Assembly (NCBI GenBank): GCA_051294375.1
Contig: CM119271.1
Location: forward strand, 1,606,721 to 1,670,720
Length of the DNA stretch: 64,000 bases
Direction of reading: 5' to 3'
Origin: Paraspadella gotoi
Taxonomy: Eukaryota > Chaetognatha
Position 1 is the stretch's first letter; the number at the start of each line of letters is the position of its first letter. The position numbers were made by a program, and so were the translations under genes. A model generated the notes under the pieces. It saw only the letters and a list, made by a program, of their open reading frames with translations, was not told the DNA's origin and made no database searches. Shown here piece after piece: positions 32,415 through 43,600 of this stretch.

Positions 32415-34954
32415 CTTTCTCACCTTCTTCCGCCAGCGTCTTACTCCTTCCCGCCCAATGATATTTCCTGTCGCTTCCTTCCCGTCCGCTCGTCCAAAAA
32501 TCCCACTCTGAGTCTTAAAATTAACCAAAACATTAAATTTGGCCTTATTTTCTCAAAATGACCTATTTCACGGTATATTTGGTTTTAAGATTAATTTAAT
32601 AGTTTGCATTAGCATTATAGATTAAGTTAGTGATTAGGGTTAGGGATTAGTATCAGGATTATAGACTATAGTTTAAGTTTAGTATGAAAATACAATGCAT
32701 CGCCTATCTTTTTTTCTTTTCCAAATCTAATAACCATTCATTTTTAGTGACTGAAGCATAATTTTTAAAAATTAATATTTTCTTTATTCTGATTCGTTTT
32801 GATTCATGATCGAATCATGTAATTGAAGAGAGGTTTCCAGGGTTTTTAAAAATACTAAAAATTATAAAATATTAATTATCCAAAACTCAAGTTGTACTAA
32901 TTTAACTGGGTAACGCCTCAAACGCGGAACCTAAAAGGCATAAAAGGTTAAAATACATTTTATACCAACGCAGAGAATAGATTATCAAGTAGCTTGCCTC
33001 TCTTGGCTTCTCCGTCTTTTCTTCTGATTGACCAATCAGAGATGAGGCTTCCCTCAGGAAACCGACGGCACAGAAACGAGAAAGGGAACTGGATCAATCT
33101 TCAACTTACCTTTTAAAAACTAACATCAAACTCCTTATGGACTATTTGTTATATTGTTTATTGCTTGCCTTTTTCTCTGCCTAATCTACATATTTTGTAT
33201 GCTAATTATCATCATCCCAACGTGTTCTTATGTCAATAAAACTCCTCTTATTTCTTACGTACTTCCTTCGTTGATAAACAATAGGGTTAAAGATTAGCTT
33301 ATAGATTTGGTAACAGATTAAGAATAAATTTAAAATTTAGAAACAGAAATAGGGCGCATTTAGAAAAGGGCGCATTAAATTAAAAAGTATTCAACTCTAT
33401 TACTCTATTACGCAAAACACAACAATATTAGTATTTAAAATACTTTTTACCTCCTTTTTCTGCCAAGAGTTGCTCGATGAATTCTTGTTCGTCCGCTGAT
33501 TCAATGCTTACGAGTTCCGCGCCTGAGTGAATGAAATTAAAGAAATTAACGTATGGATGAATGTATGAATAAATGGATGGAATGAATAAATGAACGGAAT
33601 GAATGAATTAAATTAATGAATAAATACAATGATTAAGTGATAAATAAATACATAAAAAAATCATTATCTAACAAACCATGTGTGGATGGAATGAATGGAT
33701 GTATGAAAGAATAAATGATTAAAATTATGATAGGATGAATAAATGAATGAAATGATTATGTGATGAAGAAGTAGACAGGAAAAAAATGACTACTAATAAC
33801 CTAAAAAAAAAAAAAAATAAAACAACAAAAATAAAAATCACAACAAAAACAACAACAACACAACAACATCAGCAACACCAAAAACAAAAACATCAGCATG
33901 AACAACCATCGAGCAGTCGGCCGCAAATCTCGTTGGCAAACCCCTGTCCGTGAAAATGATCCGTTTGGGGCGATTCGGGGACATAGTAGCAGGAGGATGA
34001 CCCCGCGGGGCCGGGAGACCAGCCCGGTGGGCAGCCTTGAAAAAAGGAGATGGGGGAAGAGGGTTGATTAGTTGTGGGAATTGACATCCGGGATTGACAT
34101 CCGGGTTTGTGGTCGATCAATGTACGGTGTGTCAATGTTTAATGTGAAGGATTCTCATAAAGCTTTATGAATATTACTCGCATATAGCATATAAGTATTT
34201 TGTGGAGCAAATTAAAACACATGGTGGAAGTATAACACTGGGTTTAGCCTATATTTAAATGGACCTAATTAGGGGGGGTTTAGAGTTAAGGGTGGTTTAA
34301 GGGAGGTTTAGGGTTAGCGGTAGTTATGGTTAAGGGGCTTTAGGGTTAGGTTAATTAGGTAATAATCTTTTAATTTTTTTTAAAAAATAAGTATTTTTAA
34401 GTAGTTTTTCAAAAAACGCCAAAACCCTGGCCGGCGAAAGTAAGATTTTTACTTTTAAATGATTGAAATTATAATTTTTATTGTTGTTATTACTATTTTT
34501 ATTGTTATTATTATTATTATTATTAAAATTATTTAAAATCACCTGGTCTATCGTCATCGTCAGTTCCGCTTACGAGTTCCTTTATCTTCGTGAGTAATCC
34601 CTTGAAAAAACTCCCCACGCCGGCTGAGATTTGAATTGGTTGGAATGTTTATAATAAACTGCAGTTTTAAAATTAACATCAGTTAAACTTGTAAATAAAC
34701 AAGTCATCCTAGCAATTGGGACAATTACGACTGAATCAGAATAAAAGTTTAAATTGATTAAATTGCATAAATAACTTTTATAATTGTGTTAATTGATAAA
34801 ATATGGCTGCCAATGAAAGAAAAAAATTGCCTGTAATTAAAATTAATTGCAGGTAACTACCTTGATTAACCGCCGGAGTTTCGTCTCTTTTCCTGAAGGC
34901 GGAACACAGAGCGAAAAACAAAATGGCCGACGAACAAAAGGTCAACAATTTCAT
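26841..34954 (-). CDS. Secreted C-type lectin with three lectin domains and poly-Thr linker, 17 exons
   Basis: Exons (minus strand): 34954-34861, 34623-34543, 34035-33907, 33522-33451, 32507-32424, 32168-31911, 31720-31650, 31414-31319, 30817-30678, 30518-30382, 30233-30175, 30114-30019, 28845-28715, 28379-28249, 28182-28111, 27869-27811, 26900-26841. Every junction is phase-matched and the sum is 1,770 nt (589 aa). Residues 1-19 are a signal peptide (MKLLTFCSSAILFFALCSA). CRD1, about 59-199, has WTSG, NWFPGQPDGGW and YICEF. A Thr-rich linker from (ACG)n lies at about 200-239, with a 12-N gap inside. CRD2, about 243-387, has EPNNYL and RFICQ. CRD3, about 388-526, has EPNNYL and RYICQ. An acidic tail (DDYEDDDEDW) ends in a Gly-Ser exon finishing EIFYWG. 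CRD1 has QPD (galactose type in vertebrate lectins), CRD2 and CRD3 EPN (mannose type). The exon pattern of CRD2 and CRD3 matches the two neighbouring lectin genes. A reading continuing past 28249 to a TGA at 28205 is rejected in favour of the ACAG/GTGAGG donor. Confidence 0.88.
26990..27045 (-). repeat. Dispersed repeat, 'CAGATCC-ACATTGTTTGC' family, copy 3
   Basis: Complement of copies 1 and 2 (AAACAAGTTTGAGCAAACAA then TGTCGGATCTGCC). Confidence 0.7.
27050..27260. repeat. TTAATTAA/TGATT simple-sequence DNA
   Basis: Degenerate array of TTAATTAAT and TTGATTGATT words in the last intron of the three-domain lectin gene. Confidence 0.8.
27905..28095. repeat. 10-bp tandem repeat (AATCAATTTA)n
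   Basis: About 18 units with interspersed AAATAAATAT variants, within a lectin intron. Confidence 0.9.
28900..29165 (+). mobile_element. tRNA-derived SINE-like repeat, family 1, copy 1
   Basis: Alignable over about 250 bp with the minus strand of 46340-46640 (TACCCTGCGGGAAGCGTGAG; CCCTCAAGCCTGGTTCCAAG). The head resembles a tRNA, with a GTGAC..GGTG..TTTGAGTA A-box-like segment. The B box is degraded here. Confidence 0.7.
29270..29370 (-). repeat. Truncated TTAGGG-like element
   Basis: CCTAATCCATAACCCTGATC strings, then GAAATCGGGCTCTTTGCGAAAAT. Confidence 0.55.
29755..30013 (+). repeat. TTAGGG-like element with both ends, directly abutting a lectin exon
   Basis: Left end TTTCGGAAAGCGCCCTAATTC, interior GGATTAGGGTTCAAGG and GGATTAAATTAGGGTTAGGG, right end GAAATGGGCCACTCTCGGAAAAT. 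The ends form a short imperfect inverted repeat. It stops about 6 bp from the exon end at 30019, so it sits at the exon's 5' splice donor. Confidence 0.7.
30252..30299. repeat. GA microsatellite
   Basis: (GA)n of about 48 bp in a lectin intron. On the minus strand it forms the (TC)n tract before the exon at 30233. Confidence 0.95.
31911..32015 (-). repeat. Coding ACG trinucleotide repeat (poly-Thr linker)
   Basis: Minus-strand (ACG)n with ACA and GCG interruptions gives runs of Thr with scattered Ala between CRD1 and CRD2 of the three-domain lectin. It is interrupted by a 12-N gap at 31976-31987, so the true length is unknown. Confidence 0.85.
31976..31987. other. Assembly gap, 12 N, inside a coding repeat
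   Basis: Run of N in the poly-Thr exon. The frame closes if its length is a multiple of 3, as shown. Confidence 1.
32285..32415. repeat. ATTT and ATC simple repeats in a lectin intron
   Basis: (TTTA)n at about 32290-32316 and (ATC)n at about 32371-32412, ending next to the donor of the 32507-32424 exon. Confidence 0.9.
32530..32700 (+). repeat. TTAGGG-like element
   Basis: Interior GTGATTAGGGTTAGGGATTAG. The left end carries TTCTCAAAATGACC. Confidence 0.6.
33280..33380 (+). repeat. Truncated TTAGGG-like element
   Basis: AGGGTTAAAGATTAGC then AAACAGAAATAGGGCGCATTTAG, the family right end. Confidence 0.55.
33535..33780. repeat. GAAT-type simple sequence
   Basis: Degenerate ATGAATGAATGGA tetranucleotide DNA, followed by an ACA/AAC-rich stretch to about 33895. 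Confidence 0.8.
34255..34440 (+). repeat. GGTTTAGGGTTAGG-rich element
   Basis: Same subfamily as 6545-6690. Shares GGGTGGTTTA and the trailing AAACGCCAAA and GGCCGGCGAAAGTAA words. Confidence 0.65.
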
Positions 34955-35074
34955 CTTTTTTTTTTCCAAAAAAATTTGGCTTAAAATGTAGCGAAATGTC
35001 CGGATCTTAAAGTTAAAGCAAAAATGGGGGTTTGGGGAAATTGGCTTAGAAATGTGAACGAGTCGAAGACCGGA

Positions 35075-35081
<7 letters not shown>

Positions 35082-35129
<48 letters not shown>

Positions 35130-35170
35130 AAGCCAAGCGAAGGAATCTTCGTGGGGCTGAGGGCAAGGAT

Positions 35171-35236
<66 letters not shown>
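35082..35236. repeat. Paired GA microsatellites
   Basis: (GA)n of about 46 bp and about 65 bp, separated by a 40-bp unique spacer. Confidence 0.95.
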
Positions 35237-35238
<2 letters not shown>

Positions 35239-35744
35239 AAAAGATATATATGTGTCAACACGAAATGATTTTTTTCGGCAAAAAACGCAATCACAAAGCG
35301 GGACTTGTAAATTGGGAATATTTTACAGGGTCGTAGCATTCAACGAACAAACAAAGGCGCAAAAAAAATTTTGTCGGTTTTTCCGCTTGCATAACCGAGT
35401 GTTAAAGGCGATGGGAGCAATATCCCTATATAAATATTTATATGTACTCAAACCATATTTCATATTCGTAAAACTAAAAAAAGCTAAAAATATCTTTTAT
35501 AAAAATCTACCATTTATCTTAGATCATCCTGTTAAACATATCCAATGTATGTAAATTTTTTTTGGTTATCGTCCCCAGTTTTCTCCTCTTGACTTGAGAG
35601 ATAAAAACCAAAAGAAATAAATTAATCGAGTTAATGCGAAATCTTTCGTGGAGCAATTGGAGATCTTGTGGTCGCATTCTGGATTCTTATTTTATGCGAG
35701 ATATTTTAGTGTAGCGAGGACCTAACCTTTTGGGCCATATTAAC

Positions 35745-35905
35745 CGAGAGCGCCCACTTTCATCTTAAATTCGGAATTAACTTAGTTTTTGGGTTTAAAA
35801 ATAAGGTTAGAGATTAGGTTATGGATTATGGTTCCAGATTAGAGTTAGAGATAAGGCTATGGCTTAGGGTTAAAGATTAGGATTAGGTTAAGGTAAAGTG
35901 GCTAA
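35745..35905 (+). repeat. TTAGGG-like element
   Basis: Left end GAGCGCCCACTTTCATC then TTAAATTCGGAATTAACTTAG, matching 4157-4210. Interior AAGGTTAGAGATTAGG. Confidence 0.7.
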
Positions 35906-36258
35906 ATATAAAAAAAGAACAATTAAATAATCAGAAAATAATAACTTGTTTATCAAAGTAATAAAAAAAAAAATTGTTTTAGATTTTGAGCAATAAAACT
36001 TTTTATTTGACAAACGCGGTACAAATAATTCTGTCCAAGTATATTAACTTCGATACTGTAGAAGACCGGTGGTAAGTCGCCTCAATACCATAGTAAACGC
36101 GTCTATCTTTGATGTTTCGTCTGCAGTCGTCTCGGAGATCTGTGATCGAATCACCCAGATCTTTTCCCGTCAACGCACACTGTGTCACAACTGTGTCCCA
36201 ACTGTGTACTGAACATCAGACTCCTGCTCCCGAAGACTAATTGTCCATCCAGTGCCAA

Positions 36259-38866
36259 CTAGTTCCAGCGACAATCGCCTCTCTCGCCCTGTAAATTGTA
36301 AATTACAATGTTTTGAAAAGTAAGAGATCCTACAGAAAACTGTTTTTTTTTCGTAAACTACCATGAGAGATAGTTAGTCTAGCCTGGCCTTAGAAGGTTA
36401 TTGTCTTGTAAGAAGGATGGATGTCTTAACCCACAATAGCGGCCAAAGATGGAGCTGGTTTATTAAATTAAAGTTTTCTATATTGGTTGTACCAACTTCA
36501 TCACATCACTTTCAAGTCAGACTCACACGTTTTCTCACTTGGTAATCATCGTCCTTCCCGTTCGCCTCTCTTTTCACTGAAAATAAAAAAAATAAATCTC
36601 TATAATAATTAGTAAATATTAAGCTAATTTAACTAATATTTACTTAATATGTAGTAAATAAATCTCAACAAACTCTTTTCATTCTTGCCCGTTTGACGCG
36701 AGGCGATTTGACAAATGTATCGTCTCTCGTCGGAGCAAGGAACGTCCTCCAGTCCGCCCACGTAGAGCGATACGCAAGATTCGTTCTTGTTGTAATTGTT
36801 TGGCTCGTGGGGTCCCCACCTGGCAGAGGGGGAAAAAGATAGACCGATTCATTCATCTATATAAACAATCATTCAAATTAACATTTATTATTGTACGTAG
36901 ATATGAATAAATGTAAAAAAAATATAAATAAAAAAATTCGTAAAATGAAATAAAGACGAACAATCAATGAATAATCAATTTAAATGTAAAAATAGATTAA
37001 TGAGCAAAAAGATAAAATTAACATTACACTAATTAGTAATATCAAATAAACAAATATAAATCAATCATTCAAACAGTCATTCAATTATTAATCGGTCAAT
37101 TCTACTGAAGATAAATAAATAAATCAAATCAATCACTCACTCCCTCAATCGCTAGGTCCCCCTCACCAAAGCGACATCTCTCGCAACGCCCTCCCGCTCA
37201 ACCATCGGAAATCTTCGCCATCATCTCTGACCGCTCCGACGAAGAATGAATCTCGCCAATTGCGTTTTAGGGGAGGGGGGCGGGCAGCTTCGAGCATTTT
37301 CTGGGGGAGGCGGGGGAAAAGAGAGAAAAAGAGATGATGAAAATAAAATATATATAGAAAAAAGTGAGAAAGGAAGGTAGGAAAATGAAAATATAAGAAA
37401 AAAAAGAGAGAAAAAAACGAGTTGAATGAAAAAATGAAGGAAAAGAAAAAAATAAAAATTAAGGAGAAAGAAAAAAACTAAGAAGGGAAAAAGAAATGAA
37501 TAAGTTTTAAAAATAAAAATGAGGCAGAAAATTGAAATTGTTATTTTTTTTTCAAACAACATTTTTTAGTCACTTTTTGGTCGGTTGGTCGGTCGGTCCA
37601 TCGCTCCGTCGGTATGTCTGTTTGTCGGTCTGTCCCATTTGCCTATAGTTAATGATTGCTCATTTGTTAAGACAGAAAAAACCACAAATCTAAGTGTCTG
37701 CTAGCGCATGTCAAGTCATATAGCGTCAGATCATGTCACGAGAAATACTCGTCACTGCGGCGCAACACATTTGAATTACCGTTCTTGTTTTATTGACATT
37801 AAAACGTTTGCGAGCCTTCATCAGCGCAAAATAGAATAATAAATAATAAAATAGAATAATAAATAATAAAATAGAATAATAAATAATAATAAAACACAAC
37901 AGTTGCGAAAAATAAAATAAAAAAGGCCGAGAAAATCAGACAGAAAGGAGAAAGGATATAAAAAAAATATGAAAGGAAAGGACAAAGATATCAAGGCAAA
38001 TCAAGACAAAGATATCAAGGCAAATCGACCTACGTGAAAATAGCAAAAGACCTTGTCGTCCGGAATGACGGCGATTTCGGCTTCCAAGAAACTGCAACGT
38101 CCGAGGCTGGAGAAAAAGTCGGTCCGCTCCTTGCAAGTAGAAAGTAGAAATCGTTGCGTAATTTTCAATAGTTTAGCCGAATCTTTACCGTATTAAAATT
38201 TCAAGATTATTTGTTTCACTATCTTTAGTTTTTTTTAGACTTTAAAATATTATTTTTTTAAAAATCCAATTTCATTTCTATTTTTATTATCCTTATGCTT
38301 ACATATTTAAATTTAATATTATTTCATATTTGTTTTATCATTTTATATATATATTTTTTTATATATTTTGTATTAATTTATTCGTATATATTTTTTAACC
38401 CCCGCAATCTTTGTTAATTTATTTCAAAGCCAGTGTCAGGGTTGTTAAAGAAGACCAGTATTCTCACCTCCATGAAGGCGTAACAGTTTCCATTGGGACC
38501 TTTAACGAAAGCACGAGGACATGTTACTGGAACACAAACAAAACATTCGACGCAATAAAACGGCTAATTATACTTCCTAAGACACGTAATATATAGACAA
38601 TAGTTTTCCTTGAAATTTGGCAACCTTAGATAGTTTATTTCTTCTTCGCTATATTGTTCTGTTTTATTTATTTTTTTATTGCAACGAATCACGTTTAGAG
38701 ACTGAGGTTCAGTAATAATACGTACAATTACAAGTATAATTATATATGTTCGTCATTAATCAATTGTTATTTCACCACTTTTTCTTTTCGTCTCCCCCTT
38801 TTCCTTCCCGCGCTGCATCGAAGCGACGACAATGATGAGGGCCACGAAAAATATCAGTAATCTCAT
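36259..38866 (-). CDS. Secreted single-domain C-type lectin, 7 exons
   Basis: Exons (minus): 38866-38776, 38526-38468, 38129-38034, 37300-37167, 36819-36689, 36576-36527, 36288-36259. Total 591 nt, 196 aa. Signal peptide MRLLIFFVALIIVVAS, a basic stretch RGKEKGETKRKSG, then the lectin fold: TCPRAFVKGPNGNCYAFME, RCSFLEAEIAVIPDD, NWRDSFFVGAVRDDGEDFRW, WWGPHEPNNYNKNESC and RRYICQ. EPN is retained; the WND position reads LED. The short tail KDDDYQVRKRGERGDCRWN is charged. The donor at 36689/36688 appears to be GC (ACGG/GCAAGA). The last two exons are short and less certain: a CAA/GTGAGA donor 12 nt upstream is an equal alternative in the same phase. Exon sizes match the 45481-40682 gene (96 and 134 nt exons identical), so the two are tandem paralogues. 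Confidence 0.85.
36385..36505 (+). repeat. Diverged copy of the short direct-repeat element
   Basis: TTATTGTCTTGTAAGAAGGATGG, then GGTTTATTAAATTAAAG and TATATTGGTTGTACCAACTTC. Confidence 0.65.
37300..37560. repeat. Purine-rich tract
   Basis: GAAA/GGAAAA-rich DNA in the lectin intron. It produces a Phe/Leu-rich reading frame on the minus strand that I do not regard as a gene. GGTCG(G)T repeats follow at 37577-37630. Confidence 0.8.
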
Positions 38867-40681
38867 TGTCTTCTCGCTTCTGGTTCCGATGAGTTGCGAG
38901 TAGCGAAACCGTGAATTAAATTGAACAGTTAGAAGCAGTTAGGAACAGTAAGAAACATAAAAGGTCTCGCGATGCTGTTGTTTTAAGTTATCTTATTGAT
39001 TACTCAGGTCCGATATTTGAGCCTCGTCATCGTTCATCGATAATTAATTACGATAGGAAAGCGTAATTTTTTACATGAGGGTCCCGACGGGTCGACGTGT
39101 ATATTTACATGTGACCGCGCAATTCCAGACGCTCTATAAAGACATTTTTAAAAATTATATATAAAAAAATATTTTTTTTTTTATAAAAGGAATCAATGTG
39201 TCTAAATTTTCTTACAATCGGTCAAGTGGTTTAGGAGATATGACTTTTAAACTTGAGTGTTCAAAAACCAAACCGGAAAATCCACTTTTATCTACGCATG
39301 TTTTTTTTAACTAGATAACCTATAAAATAAAAAAGACTGTCATTGGGGTTGTGAAAAAGCTTTTAACATTCAGATTGCTCAAACACATACTCCAATGTCT
39401 AATATCTGTAAGATGAACCAAAATATCTTATAATAGGAAGATCCTATTCAAATGCAAAAAATTTGCTTTTTAAAATTTGATAATGCTATTGATGAGCACA
39501 TAACTAAGAAAGTAAGTAAGCTGGACTACTTGGAGTTGGAAAATAAAAATTTTTTTATTAAGGTACAAAATCCGAAGTCACTATATCAGATAATTCATCC
39601 ATAGTAGTAAATCATTTTATTTCACTCTTTATTTGAAATTCGTGTAAAAGCTTCAGAATTATAGACCTGTTTTAATAACTTTAAGATCATTATTTAGGAT
39701 GTTTATGTCTATTTTTAATCTACTTCAAGTATTGCAAAATATTAGAAAAAAAAGATTAGTCTTAAATATATCAGATTATTTTAAATTCAGCTTTGCGGTA
39801 TTGTACTTGATTTTAAAAAACCATTGCTCCTCAACGGATAGCCATATTTGTATAAAATTTATGCCAAACTTATCATCTTACAATAAACTTTAAATCACGT
39901 TTAATTTTTTTTTAAATCCAAGTATATAGGGTGATTTTTAAGGTCTGAAATAAAGTGGCGCGTTTTTTTTTTGCACAGGTCTGTATAGGGAGTGGGATTC
40001 CAAACAATCTAGTTCTTTGACCTACTACGCTTGTTGCTTCAATGACACTGGTTTTGTAAAAAAAATATTTTTTGTTGTTTGCAACAGTTCAATGCGCAGG
40101 TGACACTCTGATGAATGTAAAGCTCTCACTGTCTTTTACATTACAAATTGTAATTTTGCAAGGTTTTTTAACTTTTTAATTTTTTAATCTTTTTAAAACT
40201 AAACAAACTAACTTAGCAAAGCAACTATACAGCATTTTGCCTAATCTGTGCCATGGAGAAATTTATTATTGATAACCAAAATATATTATCGTAATGAGCG
40301 GTAATTTCATTGATTCAATTTTACAGATCATAGCATGTCGTCCAAATACCAATGAATATAAACAAGAAAAAACTACTAACTACAAAAAGCTTATCGTTAA
40401 ACGTTATGAATAATGTAACAGGGCAATCATAACACGGCTTATTAAACTAAGTTATAAAAAATTATTCTAGATACGAGCAAATCATTAAATGAATGAGACT
40501 TAATCAAGTCTAATCGGGTATTTCTGGGAACACTTAAAATTTTTAGATTTTACGAATTTTAGTCCGTCGCATTTTTCCGTTTTCTTTTCTCTTGTTTTCT
40601 TTCGTTTTTTCTTGTTTTTTCAGTTTACTTATGTTTTCTTTTGTTTTCTTCCGTTTTGATTTGTTTCCTTTTCTACATTTT
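38867..40681. other. Intergenic region between two lectin genes
   Basis: AT-rich. About 39150-39900 shares words with 10890-11110 (ATGAACC, TTCAAATGCAA, TTTGAAATTCGTGTAAA), suggesting a further old dispersed repeat. TTTTCTTTTGTTTTC strings lie at 40575-40670. No gene recognised. Confidence 0.55.
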
Positions 40682-43600
40682 CTACCAATCTCCGCTTCCG
40701 CTTCCGCTTTCGCTTCCTCCCTTGAACAAAGATTGTGGTTTAATTAATACATAATTAATTAATTACATCATTAATTACATCACACATTATGACATCATGT
40801 ATATCATGTCGTTTATTTTTCACAGTAGAGGGCCGCTCACCGCACCTTTATGTAGTAACTTCGATTATTATCAGTTACCGTAGCAGGAAAAACCCATCAC
40901 AATGTCACAATATGACACATCAAGTAATTTCTGTTACCTCTTCTGAGTCCTCGTCGTCGACGCTCGTATCTCCGCTAAAATCCTAAATGAAATTAGGTCA
41001 TTATCAGTGATAATATCAGTGATAATATCACTATTATATCTCATAAAAAAATGTTATGATAAACGGAAAAATCCCTGTTAATGTTATCTCAAATGTTAAA
41101 TCCCAACAGAGTCATATCACAATCATCTGATTACACACTCAAGTTGCAATATATATGTATAATATTGTATATTCGTAATAATATCATATCAAAATCCTGA
41201 CATAACATATCATAACAAAGTCAAGTCGTAATCTCGACTAATCATAACATAACACAGTCATGCCACAATCACATCAAATATTATCATAATACAGTTATGT
41301 CAGGATCATATCAAATTAAACTATCACAGTAATATCACAGTCATATAAAAATATTTTTACCTCCTCGATTTCGTCGTCGCCGCTTTCACCCTGACAAAGA
41401 TTATTGGGCATTGGGTAGGGATTAATAACATAATAACATTTAAGTAATAATATTATAATAATATAACTATTATATATAATAATATTATTATATCTCTTTT
41501 ATTTATAACAGCTTGAATACAAAATGTACGGAATGACTCATTCCATTTTTTAAAGATCGTTATAGTTTTTAAATGCTTTTATCAAATCTTATCTTATCAC
41601 ATCTTATTCTTTTTCCCCAATTCTCACTTCTTCAATTTCCTCATCCACGTTCGAATCTCCGCTGCCGCTTTCGCCCTCATAAATCGAATAGAATTAAGAT
41701 TAGTTTATAATGAAGAGACAGTAATTATTGTTAAATGTTAGTGACAGAACCGTTCAATATATGCAGTCCCTGAGCTTTGGATCAGGCTGTAACACCAAGT
41801 TATAGGCAGGTTAAGCGCCCCGACCCTCTTAACTGCGAGGCGACCACCGGGACTTTTGGATTGGGAAGAGAATGACTTGCCTCCGGCACCAATGGCCGCT
41901 GATGAACGGTTGGTGGATTTTAGTCCACCATAATAACATAACGGGGACAAGATAGCTTATTTATTAAATGAATGGATAATTGTTATATTGGTTGTACCAA
42001 TTTCATAACATTTTACATCACTCTGTACCTGTCACACTCGTTTTAGTCACACATTAACAACACACGACATCATTTGTTCAATTGTTCAATTGTTCAATTG
42101 TTCATATCTCTTTTTTATCACAGATGTTTCACCTCCTCTTTCTCGTCTTCGTCGTCGACGCTGCCGCCGCCGCTGCCGCTGCCGCTGTCGTCGTCATCGC
42201 CGGCACTTTCTGTACTTTCTGATTTATAAATGAAATGTAAAAAAAACAAATGAACTTTTCGGAAATTAAGAATAAAATAACAGCCCATTTACATTTAGTC
42301 TTTCTCAGTCCGAACATTTCCTTCTGTTACTTAACGTGTTTCTGTTTTATAATCCATATGTCAGTCTGGGTCCCCTTCTCTGTCTGTCACTATGGGTCTT
42401 TAAACCGTATCGCTACAGATGGATCTATGATTGATTGAATAATTGATTGGTTCGTGTGCTTACTTGTTTTGTCCGTGAATTGGCAGATGTGTCGCAAATT
42501 GCTTCTGCAGTCGACGGTGCCGAGTCCCCCGATGAAGACTGCCACGCAATCTTCTCGTCCGGGCTTCCCGCCGAACCACCTCGAATCAAGCAGAAGGATG
42601 AATCAAGCAGTAAACGAATCAATGAATGGGAGATGTCGTTTGCGAACGAATTTAAAGAGAGGAAAAAATAATGAATGGAACTAATGAAAGTATTAAACTA
42701 ATAATGAGTTAAAGATTAATCAAGTTTAGAACAAAATTTAACAATAGCATAGAAAAGCGGTGGAGAAATTCCGAACATTAAGCGGGTAGTACCGAGTAGA
42801 ATTAATCATTCAAATCGATCAAATCGCGACATCGAATCAATTAGTTCGAAAGGACATTTAACCAAACGAAATATACGAATTTGATTAGGTTAGTTTTAAG
42901 AATAAATGGTTTAGGATTTGCTCAGCGAATAAGATTTAGGATTAGGGGATAGAGGTTAGGAATTAGATTATAAATTAAGATTAGGTTACGGATTTAGTAA
43001 GGGATTAGGATTGAATATCAAGCCTTAAATCAAATTGGGGAATTAAATAACAGAAATGGGCACGGTTCCCAAGACAGCCCGGAAAAGAAAATAGAAATAA
43101 CCCATTTTTGAAATACAAAAAAAATGAAAAATATGTTTTTACTACATCGTAGTGAAGTCAAAAAATTCTGATCCAGGCAAGTTTTTTTAAAAAGTTTTGT
43201 TATATTTTTTTATAAAAAAAAAATGAGAAATTAATCAACGACTTTTACATTCTTTGTCAAATTTAACTTAACTATAAATCATTATCTACTGAAAGTGAGC
43301 TTTAATTTGAACCCACTTTTATTATAAAATAGTAAAAATTTGTTAATTACTATGTGAAAGACTTATTTATTTCTTATTTAATAAAAAAACTATAGAAATG
43401 TAACATACTATTGCTTAGCTTCAAAATCAACCTAATTTTAAATTTTTCTTCAACAAATAACTACTATTAAATGCTATGTATAAAATTGTTAAATTGTATA
43501 AAAAATTAGAACAAAACTTTAAAATTCAATTAAAAAAAAACCTGCTTTGATTAAAATTTACTACGACGTAGTAAAAACATATTTTTCATTTTTTTTTGTG

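Larger units (their letters stand above)
34955..36258. other. Intergenic: upstream region of the three-domain lectin gene
   Basis: Two GA arrays (35082-35128 and 35172-35236) lie 130-280 bp upstream of the minus-strand start codon. Between them is a 34-bp segment (35137-35170) that recurs at 49315. The remainder is AT-rich, with a TTAGGG-like element at 35745-35905 and the 3' side of the next lectin gene from about 35930. No additional gene seen. Confidence 0.6.
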
